DNA of 64,000 bases from Adhaeribacter terrigena. Its GTDB lineage: Bacteria; Bacteroidota; Bacteroidia; Cytophagales; Hymenobacteraceae. Position numbers and translations under genes: made by a program. The stretch lies in NCBI RefSeq assembly GCF_016623615.1, contig NZ_JAEHFX010000006.1, positions 124,001 through 188,000 of the forward strand, given 5' to 3'. Shown piece by piece: positions 6,707 through 14,864 of the stretch. Numbering within the stretch: position 1 is the stretch's first letter; every line of letters starts with the position of its first letter. A model generated the notes under the pieces. That model worked only from the letters and a program-made list of their open reading frames with translations, was not told where the DNA came from and did no database searches.

Positions 6707-8167
6707 TTAATTCTGTTTAATAACTACGGGGTTGCCGGTTAAAATGCCGCTTACGCCCACAAACGGGTCACCAATGTTCATGCCCTGGCTGTCTATGGTA
6801 AACCGGCGGATGGCTGCATCGTGGCGGGAACCGCGCATTTTCAGTACGGTTATGCTGCGTTGCATCTCCCCGGAAACCTCCACGTAACGTAGCAGGATTA
6901 TGGTATCCGTAATGGTAGAAATATTGCCTTCGGTAACCGAAGAGCCGCCGGTTAACAGCGGCGTGGTAGCAGTAAACATGCCCGTAATTTCCTCGTGTTT
7001 CAGGAACGAAGTAAGGGCAATGATAAATTCGCGGAAACCTTTTTCGGTAGACGTGCGCGTTAAAGCCGAGAGGCTGTCGATGGCAATTCTGTCGGGCTTA
7101 AAATCCTTTACAATTTCCTGAATATTAACAAAATGATCTTCCAGGGAAGAAACTTCCGGATAAATGCAGACTACTTTCAGCAGACCGTCTTTTTCGAGTT
7201 GCTCAAAATCCTGGCCCCAGCCTCTGGCATTGCGGAATAACTGTTCGCGGCTTTCTTCGAAGGCCATCAGCAGGCAGCGTCCTTTTTTTTCGCGGATGCC
7301 GTTAATAAAGTTGGCCACCAAAAGCGTTTTGCCCGCCCCGGTAGCGCCCGAAACCAGGATGATGGAGTCGCGGTAAAATCCGCCGCCGCACATTTCGTCG
7401 AGTTTGGCCACGCCGGAACTTACCCGCGCAGTAGACGAACGCTGATTCAGTTCCATGGCCGAAAGCGGAATAATTACGATGGCCTGGCCGGGAATAATGG
7501 TGAACGGATGCTCGCCTTTTACGTGGTTACTGCCCCGGAATTTCAGAATTTCAATCGTCCGGCGGCGCTTTTCCTTATTCAGTACATTGCGCAGAATAAT
7601 TACGTTATCGGTCAGGAATTCTTCCACGCCAAACCGGGAAATGTCGCCGTATTCTTCGGTGCGTTCGGCGGTAATAATGGAAGTAGTCTGGAGGCGGCGC
7701 AGCGTCATGGCAACTTTAAAAAGCTCGCGCCTGATGGTGTGCATTTCCGGAAATTGTGAAAACACGCTGCCGATTGAATCGATCACCACCCGTTTGGCTT
7801 TGCTTTTGGTTATGGCATGCTCCAGGCGCACCCGGAAAGCACTCAGGTCATATTCCCCGATCGTTACCGATTCTTCATCTTTAGGCGAGCCGTCCAGAAA
7901 TACCCATTTACCTTCTTTTTCCCATTTGTCTATATCCCAGTTAAAGCTGCGCAGGTTCTGACGGATATCGTTTACCTGTTCTTCGAACGTAACAAACACG
8001 CCCGGCTGGTCGAAAAGCGCAATGCCCATAGCAAGGTACTGGGCCCCAAACAACGTTTTGGCGCTGCCCGAAGTACCGGCAATCAGAGTAGTTCTTCCTT
8101 CGGGCAAACCACCATCGGAAATATGATCGAAAGCCGGAATGCCGGTTAGTATTTTTTTAATATTCAT
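6707..8167 (-). CDS. kaiC: KaiC-family double-RecA ATPase/autokinase
   Basis: 486 aa with two RecA-like KaiC domains. CI has Walker A GTSGSAKT (31-38) and the catalytic Glu pair FEEQ (E62, E63). CII has Walker A GATGAGKT (274-281) and FEES (E304, E305). The phospho-region VTEGNISTIT (411-420) keeps residues that align with cyanobacterial KaiC T426, S431 and T432 (here T412, S417, T418), followed by DTIILLRYVEVSGEM and KMRGSRHD. KaiC hexamers autophosphorylate in CII and hydrolyse ATP slowly in CI. The C-terminal tail that binds KaiA is short and diverged. kaiB follows it. A 498-bp gap separates it from the PAS/B12 genes upstream. Confidence 0.95.
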   Translation of the reverse strand: MNIKKILTGIPAFDHISDGGLPEGRTTLIAGTSGSAKTLFGAQYLAMGIALFDQPGVFVTFEEQVNDIRQNLRSFNWDIDKWEKEGKWVFLDGSPKDEESVTIGEYDLSAFRVRLEHAITKSKAKRVVIDSIGSVFSQFPEMHTIRRELFKVAMTLRRLQTTSIITAERTEEYGDISRFGVEEFLTDNVIILRNVLNKEKRRRTIEILKFRGSNHVKGEHPFTIIPGQAIVIIPLSAMELNQRSSTARVSSGVAKLDEMCGGGFYRDSIILVSGATGAGKTLLVANFINGIREKKGRCLLMAFEESREQLFRNARGWGQDFEQLEKDGLLKVVCIYPEVSSLEDHFVNIQEIVKDFKPDRIAIDSLSALTRTSTEKGFREFIIALTSFLKHEEITGMFTATTPLLTGGSSVTEGNISTITDTIILLRYVEVSGEMQRSITVLKMRGSRHDAAIRRFTIDSQGMNIGDPFVGVSGILTGNPVVIKQN

Positions 8168-8659
8168 GAATAATAGGTAGCACTGTTTAATACAACAAAT
8201 ACAACACTAACCTTGCCGGGGGAAGTTTTGCTTAAGGGTAAGCGGGGCCGGAAACAGCTGTTTCCAGGAGAAAATAAAAAAAAATATACTGCTGCCTTCG
8301 GGGAAACAGCGTCTTTTGACGTTGGAATTTATTAAAGATAACAGATATTCTGAATATATTGTTTTTTCCGAAAAATTACTTGAAAAAAAATCGAGAAAGA
8401 GCAGCTAATAACCCGGCAAAGATATGCAGATAAATTGAAAAGATAAAATACGGAAACATTCGCTCCCTGCTGCGAAACAGGCGCGGCATCGGGTTTATGC
8501 CTGCAAAACCTTACCGTTTTTTAAGTACCGAAACTGTTCCGGGCACCAGGAATTTGGAAGTAAATTAAAAGGGCACTAACTAAAACGCAGGTAACAAGCC
8601 GGTTATTGAAACGAAAAACCGTAACCAAAGAATATTGTTAAAAAGTAGTTTTGGAGATT
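8168..8659. other. 492-bp gap upstream of kaiC
   Basis: No gene-like frame. It is AT-rich near the kaiC start and must carry the kaiC promoter if kaiBC is not transcribed from the upstream PAS gene. I see no clear promoter box or long hairpin. Confidence 0.5.
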
Positions 8660-8675
8660 TAAACCCTAGCGTTTT
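8660..8675 (-). repeat. dispersed element overlapping a stop codon
   Basis: Minus strand AAAACGCTAGGGTTTA; the TAG of CGCTAG is the stop codon of the PAS-like gene. Confidence 0.85.
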
Positions 8676-9187
8676 TTAAGTTGCTCCTGCAACCGCTCCA
8701 GTTCCATACTCTTTCTTACCAGGTCGCGTTTGGTGTTTATCAGTTCGTTATTCAGGCGGCTCATTTCTTCCAGCAGTTCCCAAACGGTAACTTCGGCCTC
8801 GTTTTCAGTTTGGGTCATTTCTGCCGGTTCAGCCAGGGTGTTTTCTACTTCTTCGGCCACCAATTGGGTAACCGGCAATTCTGGATTTTCTTTTGGAAGA
8901 GCCCGCTGCGCTACCAGGATAATATGATCGCGAAGCAAAACGCCGGAAAAGGTAAAGAGATGTTTTTCATCGTTCAGCAGTATTTCAAGATCGAAATACT
9001 GGGCTTTGCCAGACCAGCGGATAGCTTCCACAAAGCGTCTGCCGGCTTCCAGGTATTCCGGGCTGATGCAAAATAAAAGCGGCTGATTCACCAGGCTTCG
9101 TACATCGAGCTTTTCGCGGACATACATAACTTCCTCGATAAAGCTGTTTTGGTTGCATTGCAGAATAAATTCAGGTCCCGCTTTCAT
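8666..9187 (-). CDS. PAS-like sensory protein with C-terminal coiled coil
   Basis: 173 aa. The first ~115 residues look like a PAS fold (VNQPLLFCISPEYLEAGRRF, then strands FDLEILLNDEKHLFTFSGVLLRDHIILVAQR). An acidic, TE-rich linker (about 116-138) leads to a coiled coil in the last 40 residues (WELLEEMSRLNNELINTKRDL...LERLQEQLKKR). There is no kinase or HTH domain. It begins 4 nt after the B12-binding gene, so it is probably translationally coupled to it and may relay its signal. The family call is tentative because PAS domains have little sequence identity. Confidence 0.65.
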   Translation of the reverse strand: MKAGPEFILQCNQNSFIEEVMYVREKLDVRSLVNQPLLFCISPEYLEAGRRFVEAIRWSGKAQYFDLEILLNDEKHLFTFSGVLLRDHIILVAQRALPKENPELPVTQLVAEEVENTLAEPAEMTQTENEAEVTVWELLEEMSRLNNELINTKRDLVRKSMELERLQEQLKKR

Positions 9188-9191
9188 CAGA

Positions 9192-10259
9192 TCATTTTAA
9201 AGGCAGTGCGCGCAGCAAGTCGTTCGCTTTTTCTATGGCCGCAGCGGCATTATTAGCAAAAGCATCGGCGCCAATGGCCTGCCATAATTCCGGGGCTACG
9301 TTAAACGGGTAACCGCCAACCATTATTTTAACGCTTTTCAGGGTTGTATCGCGGCGTATGGCTTCAATTAAATCAGAAACAGCACGCACGTGATAAGCCA
9401 TGGTAGCCGAAACAATGAGCAGATTGGCTTCCTGCTCGCGCAAGGTACGAATAATGCTTTCAATCGGCGTATTGGCTCCCAGGTAAAATGTATCCCAGCC
9501 TTCCATTTCAAAAAAGTCGGCCACCATCCGGATGCCAACTTCGTGCAGGTCGCCGGAAATGCAGGTCGCCACCAGCCGGTACCCGTTGCGTTCGGAATTG
9601 AAAATATGCTCGTAGAGCTGCGACATGATCATTTGGGTGGCAGCGGTGCAATAATGTTCCTGCGCTACCGAAACTTTATTGAGCTGCCAGAGCCTGCCTA
9701 TTTCGTGCTGCACCGGCTGAAAAACCTCCAGGTAAAGCTCTTTTACGGCAACACCCTTTTCTACTTCCTGCAGAATTAACTGGCTGGCCTGATTACGTTT
9801 GCCGTTCAGCAGCAGCTGCAAATATTTTTCTGCGGTGGCTTTTAAGGTATGGTCGCTTTTCAGAAAACTTTCGATGGGTTCAAAAGCCGATTCCAGCTGG
9901 TTCATGGCGCTGTTCATATATTTGGCAGCAACCACAAAACTTTCGATGGGCAACCGCTGCGCCAGCGCTTCCTTAATGCAATTCAGGTTTACGGCCAGGT
10001 CTTTGGCCGGAATGTTGCGCGCGCTCAGCATTTGCTGGGCCCAGCCAATATAATCGCGGAACAATAAGGGGCTTTCCGATAAAATGGCTTCGGCCAGGTA
10101 CGACAAATGGTATCCGGCATCCTGCAGGCATTTTTCGCGGCCAGTTTTTCCATAGCGGGATTCTAGTTCCGGCATGCGTTTGTATTGCAGCGTGGTAGCT
10201 ACCTCTGCTATTTCTGCGGCATGATTATAAACCAGCTCAGCTGTTCTTTTATTTGCCAT
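9192..10259 (-). CDS. CarH-like cobalamin-binding photosensory protein lacking a DNA-binding domain
   Basis: 355 aa. Residues ~145-225 form the four-helix cap of B12 sensors and include W-x9-EH (W191, E201, H202), the motif that shields the adenosyl group in CarH-type photoreceptors. Residues ~228-350 are the Rossmann-like B12 domain, with DLHEVG (D237, H239, G242) as the DxHxxG motif, whose His is the lower Co ligand, and later SAT and VGG loops. Residues 1-140 are helical and not a MerR HTH, unlike CarH/LitR. The protein is therefore likely a light- or B12-responsive sensor acting by protein contact. Neighbours are PAS, KaiC and KaiB downstream and an ABM protein upstream. Light sensing is inferred from motifs. 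Confidence 0.85.
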   Translation of the reverse strand: MANKRTAELVYNHAAEIAEVATTLQYKRMPELESRYGKTGREKCLQDAGYHLSYLAEAILSESPLLFRDYIGWAQQMLSARNIPAKDLAVNLNCIKEALAQRLPIESFVVAAKYMNSAMNQLESAFEPIESFLKSDHTLKATAEKYLQLLLNGKRNQASQLILQEVEKGVAVKELYLEVFQPVQHEIGRLWQLNKVSVAQEHYCTAATQMIMSQLYEHIFNSERNGYRLVATCISGDLHEVGIRMVADFFEMEGWDTFYLGANTPIESIIRTLREQEANLLIVSATMAYHVRAVSDLIEAIRRDTTLKSVKIMVGGYPFNVAPELWQAIGADAFANNAAAAIEKANDLLRALPLK

Positions 10260-10274
10260 TTCTTCTCTCCTGAA

Positions 10275-10571
10275 TTATTTACTGATATGCGAGAAAAAAC
10301 GGACTTTGGCGCTACGGGGAACAAGTTTCAATCCTTTCGGAATTTGGGAATGCGATTCTTTCAGATGGTTTTTATGCCAGACCTGGTAGCTTTCCTGGTC
10401 GGTCCAGTAAGTAATAAGCCAGATCTCGTTGGGTTCGTCGTGCGGGCAGATAACTTCCATGCGCTCAAAACCGGGGGCATTGTCAACCAGGTGCGGACGA
10501 TCGCGAAAAGCCTGTTTCACTTCCGGCGCCATATCGTTGGCAATAATAAACGTACTTAATGCAATAAACAT
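10275..10571 (-). CDS. antibiotic biosynthesis monooxygenase (ABM) domain protein
   Basis: 98 aa, one ferredoxin-like ABM domain: N-terminal strand MFIALSTFIIAND, helix VKQAFRDRPHLVDNAPGFERMEV, then NEIWLITYWTDQESYQVWHKN, the conserved YWxDQESYxxWHxN-type segment. Such proteins include quinol monooxygenases and haem-degrading enzymes; the substrate here cannot be read. First gene of the run that continues with the B12 sensor 15 nt downstream, suggesting a shared transcript. Confidence 0.8.
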   Translation of the reverse strand: MFIALSTFIIANDMAPEVKQAFRDRPHLVDNAPGFERMEVICPHDEPNEIWLITYWTDQESYQVWHKNHLKESHSQIPKGLKLVPRSAKVRFFSHISK

Positions 10572-11173
10572 AAAAACAAACTTAAACCGGACCGCGTGGC
10601 ACTTCAGCCCCTGAGCGATTTCACAACTCCAATTCCGGCATTAAAAAATCTTATATAAACGGATTTAAATGCGACAGGTTACAAAAATTTTAATAAATCC
10701 ATAAAACATTCATAACCAGACACATAAACACTTAGCATATTATAAAGTAAATCATTTTCCGTGAAAAGAACTAAATTTTATCCGAATCGATCAAAAAAAG
10801 CAGGTACCTGATACCTGATTCTTACACTTCCTCTCTGCCTCTGGTACTTTACAAATTTAAATGCCGCCGCTTCCCAAGCAGAAAACAGATTCTAACCAAG
10901 GAAGTTTAATTTCCTGACCTGAAGCCATCTCAGAATTACTGCCATGGTAAGCCTTATCAAACAAACTCATGGACTTTTATAGAACAGTTGAACCCTAAGG
11001 CTCTGAAGTCCTTCACCCGCGTTCTATAAAATACTTGGAACAGGCCGCCTTGCATCGCATTTGTGAAATAGCTTTTCATAAGCCGGAAAAAATAAAAACC
11101 GCGATCAATTGCCCCTCACAGGCTTTTTGCGTAAGCAATTTCTGAAAACTTATGAAAAACGCTATTCCTTATC
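10572..11173. other. 602-bp gap between divergent genes
   Basis: AT-rich with no gene-like frame. It must hold the promoters of the ABM-B12-PAS unit (-) and of the outer-membrane gene (+). It contains a perfect 11-bp inverted repeat, listed separately; I see nothing else to name. Confidence 0.5.
10975..11031. repeat. perfect 11-bp inverted repeat with 35-nt loop
   Basis: TTTTATAGAAC (10975-10985) and GTTCTATAAAA (11021-11031). It is not followed by a T-run, so it is not a normal terminator. It lies between divergent genes and could be an operator or an RNA hairpin. Confidence 0.6.
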
Positions 11174-11992
11174 ATGAAAAAACTAATACTTGCTCTGCTG
11201 GCCCTTTTTACCCTGGAAACGGCTTTTGCGCAAACCGAAACGACTCCTGAGTATGAAGAGATAGAAACCGACCGACCCGGCGTGGGTAATGCGGCCACAG
11301 TGGTTCCGCAAGGTGCCTTACAGGCCGAAATTGGCCTGCAATTCCAAAACGACGAAACCAATTTTTACTCAGATAAAGAATACCTGTTGCCCGAAGTCTT
11401 GATCCGCTACGGACTTCTAAATTTCCTGGAGCTACGCTTACGCGGGCAACTTACTCACCGGGTTTTAGATTTAACCGGCCCGGCATTGCCGGAAAACCGC
11501 TTTACCGATACCGGTCTGAACAGAGTGATGCTGGGCACTAAGGTCCAGTTCCTGAAAAACCAGGGTGCCCGGCCGGATTTAGCTTTACAAGCCGATTTTG
11601 AATTGCCAGCCGGCGACGAAACCTTAAAAGCAGATCAGGTTCAACCCAAGCTGCGCCTCAACTTTAAAAACAGGCTTTCCCAAGCTTTATCTTTAAACTA
11701 CAACGTAGGCGTGGAATGGGAAGAAAACTTTAATACTAAAACCGGCGAAAATTATAAGCGGTTTGGTTTATATACCCTGGGGTTAGGATATAAAATAACA
11801 GAAACGTTCCAGATCTTCGGCGAAGCTTTTGGCGAACTGCACCAAAACGATATGCAGCAAAGTTTTGACGCCGGCCTGGCTTATAAATTAAAACCGAATT
11901 TTCAACTGGACGCTTACGGCGGCGTAGGCCTCAGCGAGGAAGCGCCGGATTACTTTGTTTCGGCCGGGGTAAGCTACCGGTTACCAAAGTAA
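11174..11992 (+). CDS. outer-membrane beta-barrel protein, phenol-degradation MetA-like family
   Basis: 272 aa with a signal peptide cleaved about residue 20 (LALLALFTLETAFA-QT). The mature N-terminus IETDRPGVGNAATVVPQGALQ is the typical opening of Phenol_MetA_deg-type transporter barrels, and the body shows alternating beta strands ending in an aromatic strand (DYFVSAGVSYRLPK). Members are annotated as putative outer-membrane transporters, and their substrates are mostly unknown. It is a monocistron: stop, dispersed element and terminator follow directly. Confidence 0.8.
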   Translation: MKKLILALLALFTLETAFAQTETTPEYEEIETDRPGVGNAATVVPQGALQAEIGLQFQNDETNFYSDKEYLLPEVLIRYGLLNFLELRLRGQLTHRVLDLTGPALPENRFTDTGLNRVMLGTKVQFLKNQGARPDLALQADFELPAGDETLKADQVQPKLRLNFKNRLSQALSLNYNVGVEWEENFNTKTGENYKRFGLYTLGLGYKITETFQIFGEAFGELHQNDMQQSFDAGLAYKLKPNFQLDAYGGVGLSEEAPDYFVSAGVSYRLPK

Positions 11993-11996
11993 ACAG

Positions 11997-12012
11997 AAAA
12001 CGGTATGCTTTT
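11997..12012 (+). repeat. dispersed element
   Basis: AAAACGGTATGCTTTT, 4 nt after a stop codon and 6 nt before the terminator stem. Confidence 0.9.
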
Positions 12013-12018
12013 AACGCT

Positions 12019-12054
12019 AAAAACTCACAGCCTTTAAAAGGAGTGAGTTTTTTT
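12019..12054 (+). terminator. intrinsic terminator of the outer-membrane gene
   Basis: AAAAACTCAC (12019-12028) pairs with GTGAGTTTTT (12043-12053), with a T-run. Confidence 0.85.
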
Positions 12055-12109
12055 GTTTTCAAGAAGAAATACAAATGGCTGAAATTTATTTCCGGCAGTT
12101 TTATAGTCT

Positions 12110-12125
12110 AAAACCATAGCGTTTT
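12110..12125 (-). repeat. dispersed element
   Basis: AAAACCATAGCGTTTT on plus; intergenic, not attached to a minus-strand gene end. Confidence 0.9.
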
Positions 12126-12357
12126 TCCTTCAGTTCTGGCTGGCTGATTAGAATTAGCGACCCGCCTTTTCCGGGCTGCGCGCTTTTGAAATCGTGGTAA
12201 TCAGCCCAAATAATAACAGCAATTTGCCAGGTATTAAAATTAAAAAGCGTGTTTCTTTACAATGCCCTGAAAGCAGATTTCTTAAAACCTCAAAAAGCCA
12301 TTCAATAAATTTGCTGCTAAAAACTACTTCCATTTACTCCATTCGGCATTTTTAAAA

Positions 12358-12413
12358 TTCTAATCTTATTCTAATCTCCTTCTAACGCCGCTCTAATACC
12401 GCCGCTATACTTT
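12358..12413 (+). promoter_or_regulatory. tandem operator (four heptamers, 11-bp period) and -7 region of the czc operon
   Basis: TTCTAAT (12358-12364), TTCTAAT (12369-12375), TTCTAAC (12380-12386) and CTCTAAT (12391-12397) repeat exactly every 11 bp. This is the PhoB/OmpR-type layout of head-to-tail winged-helix dimers. A TATACTTTT -7-like sequence at 12406-12414 follows, 23 nt before the first start codon. The likely binder is the CzcR-like regulator at 19508-20194. Confidence 0.75.
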
Positions 12414-12436
12414 TACAGCATTACTACTGAAAAGCT

Positions 12437-13729
12437 ATGCGGATATTCCTTTTATTAACCTTTCTGTTTTACCTCCGGCTGTCAACCGGCTTTGCCCAAC
12501 CAGCGCTTGCGTTAACTTCCCCAACCGATACCGTTAAAATAACCCTGGCCGAAGCCGAAAACCTTTTCCAGGAACGCAACCTGCCGTTGCTGCAGCAAAA
12601 AACTTCCATCGAATCGGCCCGGGCGGCCATTATTCAGGCGCGCTTGTTCGAAAATCCGGTTCTTTCGCTGGAGCAGAACATCTATAATTCCAAAAACGGC
12701 AAATACTTCGATGCTTCCCGGACCGGGCAGCAGATCGTGGCGGTGGAGCAATTGATTACCCTGGCCGGCAAACGGAAAAAACGCGTGCGGGTGGAGGAAT
12801 ACAACGCCCAGCTTACCGAAGCCGAATATTTTGATCTGCTGCGGGCATTGCGTTTTAACCTGCGTTCCTCTTTTGCCGAATTACATTTCCAGCTCCAGAT
12901 AAATAAAAGTTTGACGGAACGCGTGGCGGTGGTGCAAAAACTGGTTACCGCTTTCGAAGGCCAGTACAAAAAAGGCAACGTACCGCTGAAAGAAATCACC
13001 CGCCTGAAAGCGCTGCTCATTTCTTTGGATAACCAACAGCTGAAACTGCAGGCCGAAATTCAGGAAAATCAAAGCGAACTCCGCCTGCTTACCCATTCGC
13101 CGGTTACCACTTTTCTGGTTCCCCAACCCGACCAAGCCACAATTCAGACCCTGAATTTAACCAACCTGACCTATCCGGAACTGGTGGAAACTGCCAAGGA
13201 AAACCGCTACGACCTGAAAGGCGCAAATACCAACGTGAACCTGCACCAGGCCAACCTGAAATTGCAAAAATCCTTGGCCGTGCCCGATGTAACGCTGGGC
13301 GGACTTTACGACCGCGACGGTAGTTTTATAAGAAATTATACCGGGGTAACGCTGCAAATGCCGCTGCCGCTCTGGAACCGCAACCAGGGCAATATCAAAA
13401 TCGCCCGCCACGAACTGGAACGCAGCCAACTGGGCCTGCAGTACCAGGAACAGGTAGTAGAAAACGAAGTGATGGAAGCCTATCAGAAAGCCCTGAAAGC
13501 CCAGCAGCTGCACGCGGGTTTTGACCCCAATTTCCATAGCGATTTCAACAAATTATTCGACGGCGTGGCTGCCAGTTTTGCGCGCCGCAACCTCAGTTTG
13601 CTCGAATTCCTGGATTACTTCGAAGCCTATTCCGACAGCCTGGAACAAGGCCTGGAACTAGAAAACACCCGGCTGCGCACGCTGGAAGAAATAAATTACG
13701 CGGTCGGAAAACCGGTCTTCTCTTATTAA
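12437..13729 (+). CDS. czcC: TolC-family outer membrane efflux protein (CzcC/CusC-like)
   Basis: 430 aa with a signal peptide (cleavage near GFA-QP, residue ~20). Two OEP repeats: one begins at ITLAEAENLFQERNLPLLQQKTSIESARAAIIQARL, with VEQLITLAGKRKKRV characteristic of the CusC/CzcC branch; the second begins near YPELVETAKENRYDLKGA. It forms the outer-membrane channel of the tripartite metal exporter. First gene of a three-gene operon; 16 nt separate it from the adaptor gene. Confidence 0.9.
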   Translation: MRIFLLLTFLFYLRLSTGFAQPALALTSPTDTVKITLAEAENLFQERNLPLLQQKTSIESARAAIIQARLFENPVLSLEQNIYNSKNGKYFDASRTGQQIVAVEQLITLAGKRKKRVRVEEYNAQLTEAEYFDLLRALRFNLRSSFAELHFQLQINKSLTERVAVVQKLVTAFEGQYKKGNVPLKEITRLKALLISLDNQQLKLQAEIQENQSELRLLTHSPVTTFLVPQPDQATIQTLNLTNLTYPELVETAKENRYDLKGANTNVNLHQANLKLQKSLAVPDVTLGGLYDRDGSFIRNYTGVTLQMPLPLWNRNQGNIKIARHELERSQLGLQYQEQVVENEVMEAYQKALKAQQLHAGFDPNFHSDFNKLFDGVAASFARRNLSLLEFLDYFEAYSDSLEQGLELENTRLRTLEEINYAVGKPVFSY

Positions 13730-13745
13730 ACTTAACCCTATAGCC

Positions 13746-14861
13746 ATGACCTCAACATTTAAAAGATCAAGTCTATTTTTCGCCTTTTTCGCCTCGGTTC
13801 CTTTTTTCTTAGGCAGTTGCAGCCAAACATCGGCTAACCGCGAAGTACCGCTGAACCACGAAGATTTCTGCCTGACCGATACCATTGCCAGCATGATAAA
13901 AGTGGAAAAAGCCCAGCTCCAGCCGGTTGAAAACCAATTACCACTTTCGGGCAAAATTACCTTCGATGAACAGAAAGTATTCAAGGTTTTTCCGTTGGTG
14001 GGCGGTTACGTGCAGCAGGTAAAAGTGGAACTCGGCGATTACGTGCAGAAAGGCCAAACCCTGGCGGTGCTTAAAAGCGGCGAAGTGGCCGACCTGAAAC
14101 AGGAACTCATCCAGACCCAGGCCAAAGTGCAGCTGGCTGATAAAAACCTGGACGTAACCGAAGAAATGTTTAAAGCCGGATTGGCCTCCCAAAAAGATTT
14201 TCTGGCCGCCCAGCAGGAACACAAAAGGGCCCAGGCCGAGCTGAATCGCATGAAGGAAATGTTCCAGATCTACAGCGTGGGCCACGGTTCGGAATACATT
14301 GTAAAAGCGCCGGCTTCGGGTTTTATCGTGGAGAAAAAGATCAACGCCGATACCCAGGTCCGCTCCGACAACGATGACAACCTGTTCACCATTTCCAGCA
14401 TGAACGAGATATGGGTGATGGCCAACGTTTATGAGAGCGACATTGCCAAAATAAAAGACGGCTACGAAGCCGAGGTAACCACCCTCTCCTATCCGGACAA
14501 GATTCTGAAGGGCAAAGTAGATAAAATTTACAACGTGCTGGACCCCACCACCCGCGTGATGAAAGTCCGGATCAAGCTCGAAAACCCGGGGTATGAATTA
14601 AAGCCCGAAATGTTTGCCAACGTGCTGGTAAAATACCAGGAAGACAAAGAACTCATCGCCGTGCCGGCTACCGCCATCATCTTCGACCAGAACAAAACCT
14701 TTGCCATGGTTTACCGCAAAAACTGCGATCTGGCGCCGCGGGAAGTGGCCGTTTACCAGACCGTAGGCAAAACCGCTTACCTGAATTCCGGGGTGAAAGC
14801 CGGCGAAAATGTGATCTCCGGCCACCAGCTGCTGGTTTACGATGCTTACAAGACCAACTAA
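13746..14861 (+). CDS. czcB: RND efflux periplasmic adaptor (CzcB/CusB-like lipoprotein)
   Basis: 371 aa. Lipobox FFLGSC puts the lipidated Cys near residue 26. Barrel-sandwich/lipoyl half-motifs are VFPLVGGYVQQVKVELGDYVQKGQTLAVL (about 80-108) and IVKAPASGFIVEKKINADTQV, flanking a coiled coil. Then come beta-barrel and membrane-proximal domains, with LDPTTRVMKVRIKLEN. It links the inner-membrane pump to the TolC-like channel and may pass metal to the pump. A His/Cys/Asp-rich stretch after the lipid anchor (NHEDFCLTDT) could bind metal, which is my inference. The next gene begins 3 nt downstream. Confidence 0.92.
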   Translation: MTSTFKRSSLFFAFFASVPFFLGSCSQTSANREVPLNHEDFCLTDTIASMIKVEKAQLQPVENQLPLSGKITFDEQKVFKVFPLVGGYVQQVKVELGDYVQKGQTLAVLKSGEVADLKQELIQTQAKVQLADKNLDVTEEMFKAGLASQKDFLAAQQEHKRAQAELNRMKEMFQIYSVGHGSEYIVKAPASGFIVEKKINADTQVRSDNDDNLFTISSMNEIWVMANVYESDIAKIKDGYEAEVTTLSYPDKILKGKVDKIYNVLDPTTRVMKVRIKLENPGYELKPEMFANVLVKYQEDKELIAVPATAIIFDQNKTFAMVYRKNCDLAPREVAVYQTVGKTAYLNSGVKAGENVISGHQLLVYDAYKTN

Positions 14862-14864
14862 AAT

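Larger units (their letters stand above)
12055..12436. other. regulatory gap upstream of the efflux operon
   Basis: 382 bp without a gene. The first half holds a minus-oriented dispersed element; the last 80 bp hold the tandem operator and -7 region of the efflux operon. Nothing else recognised. Confidence 0.6.

Noticed and set aside
7455-7961. 168-aa plus-strand frame and other long antisense frames over kaiC, czcA, pyc and E1
   Set aside because: Shadows of strongly supported genes on the opposite strand, caused by their codon bias.
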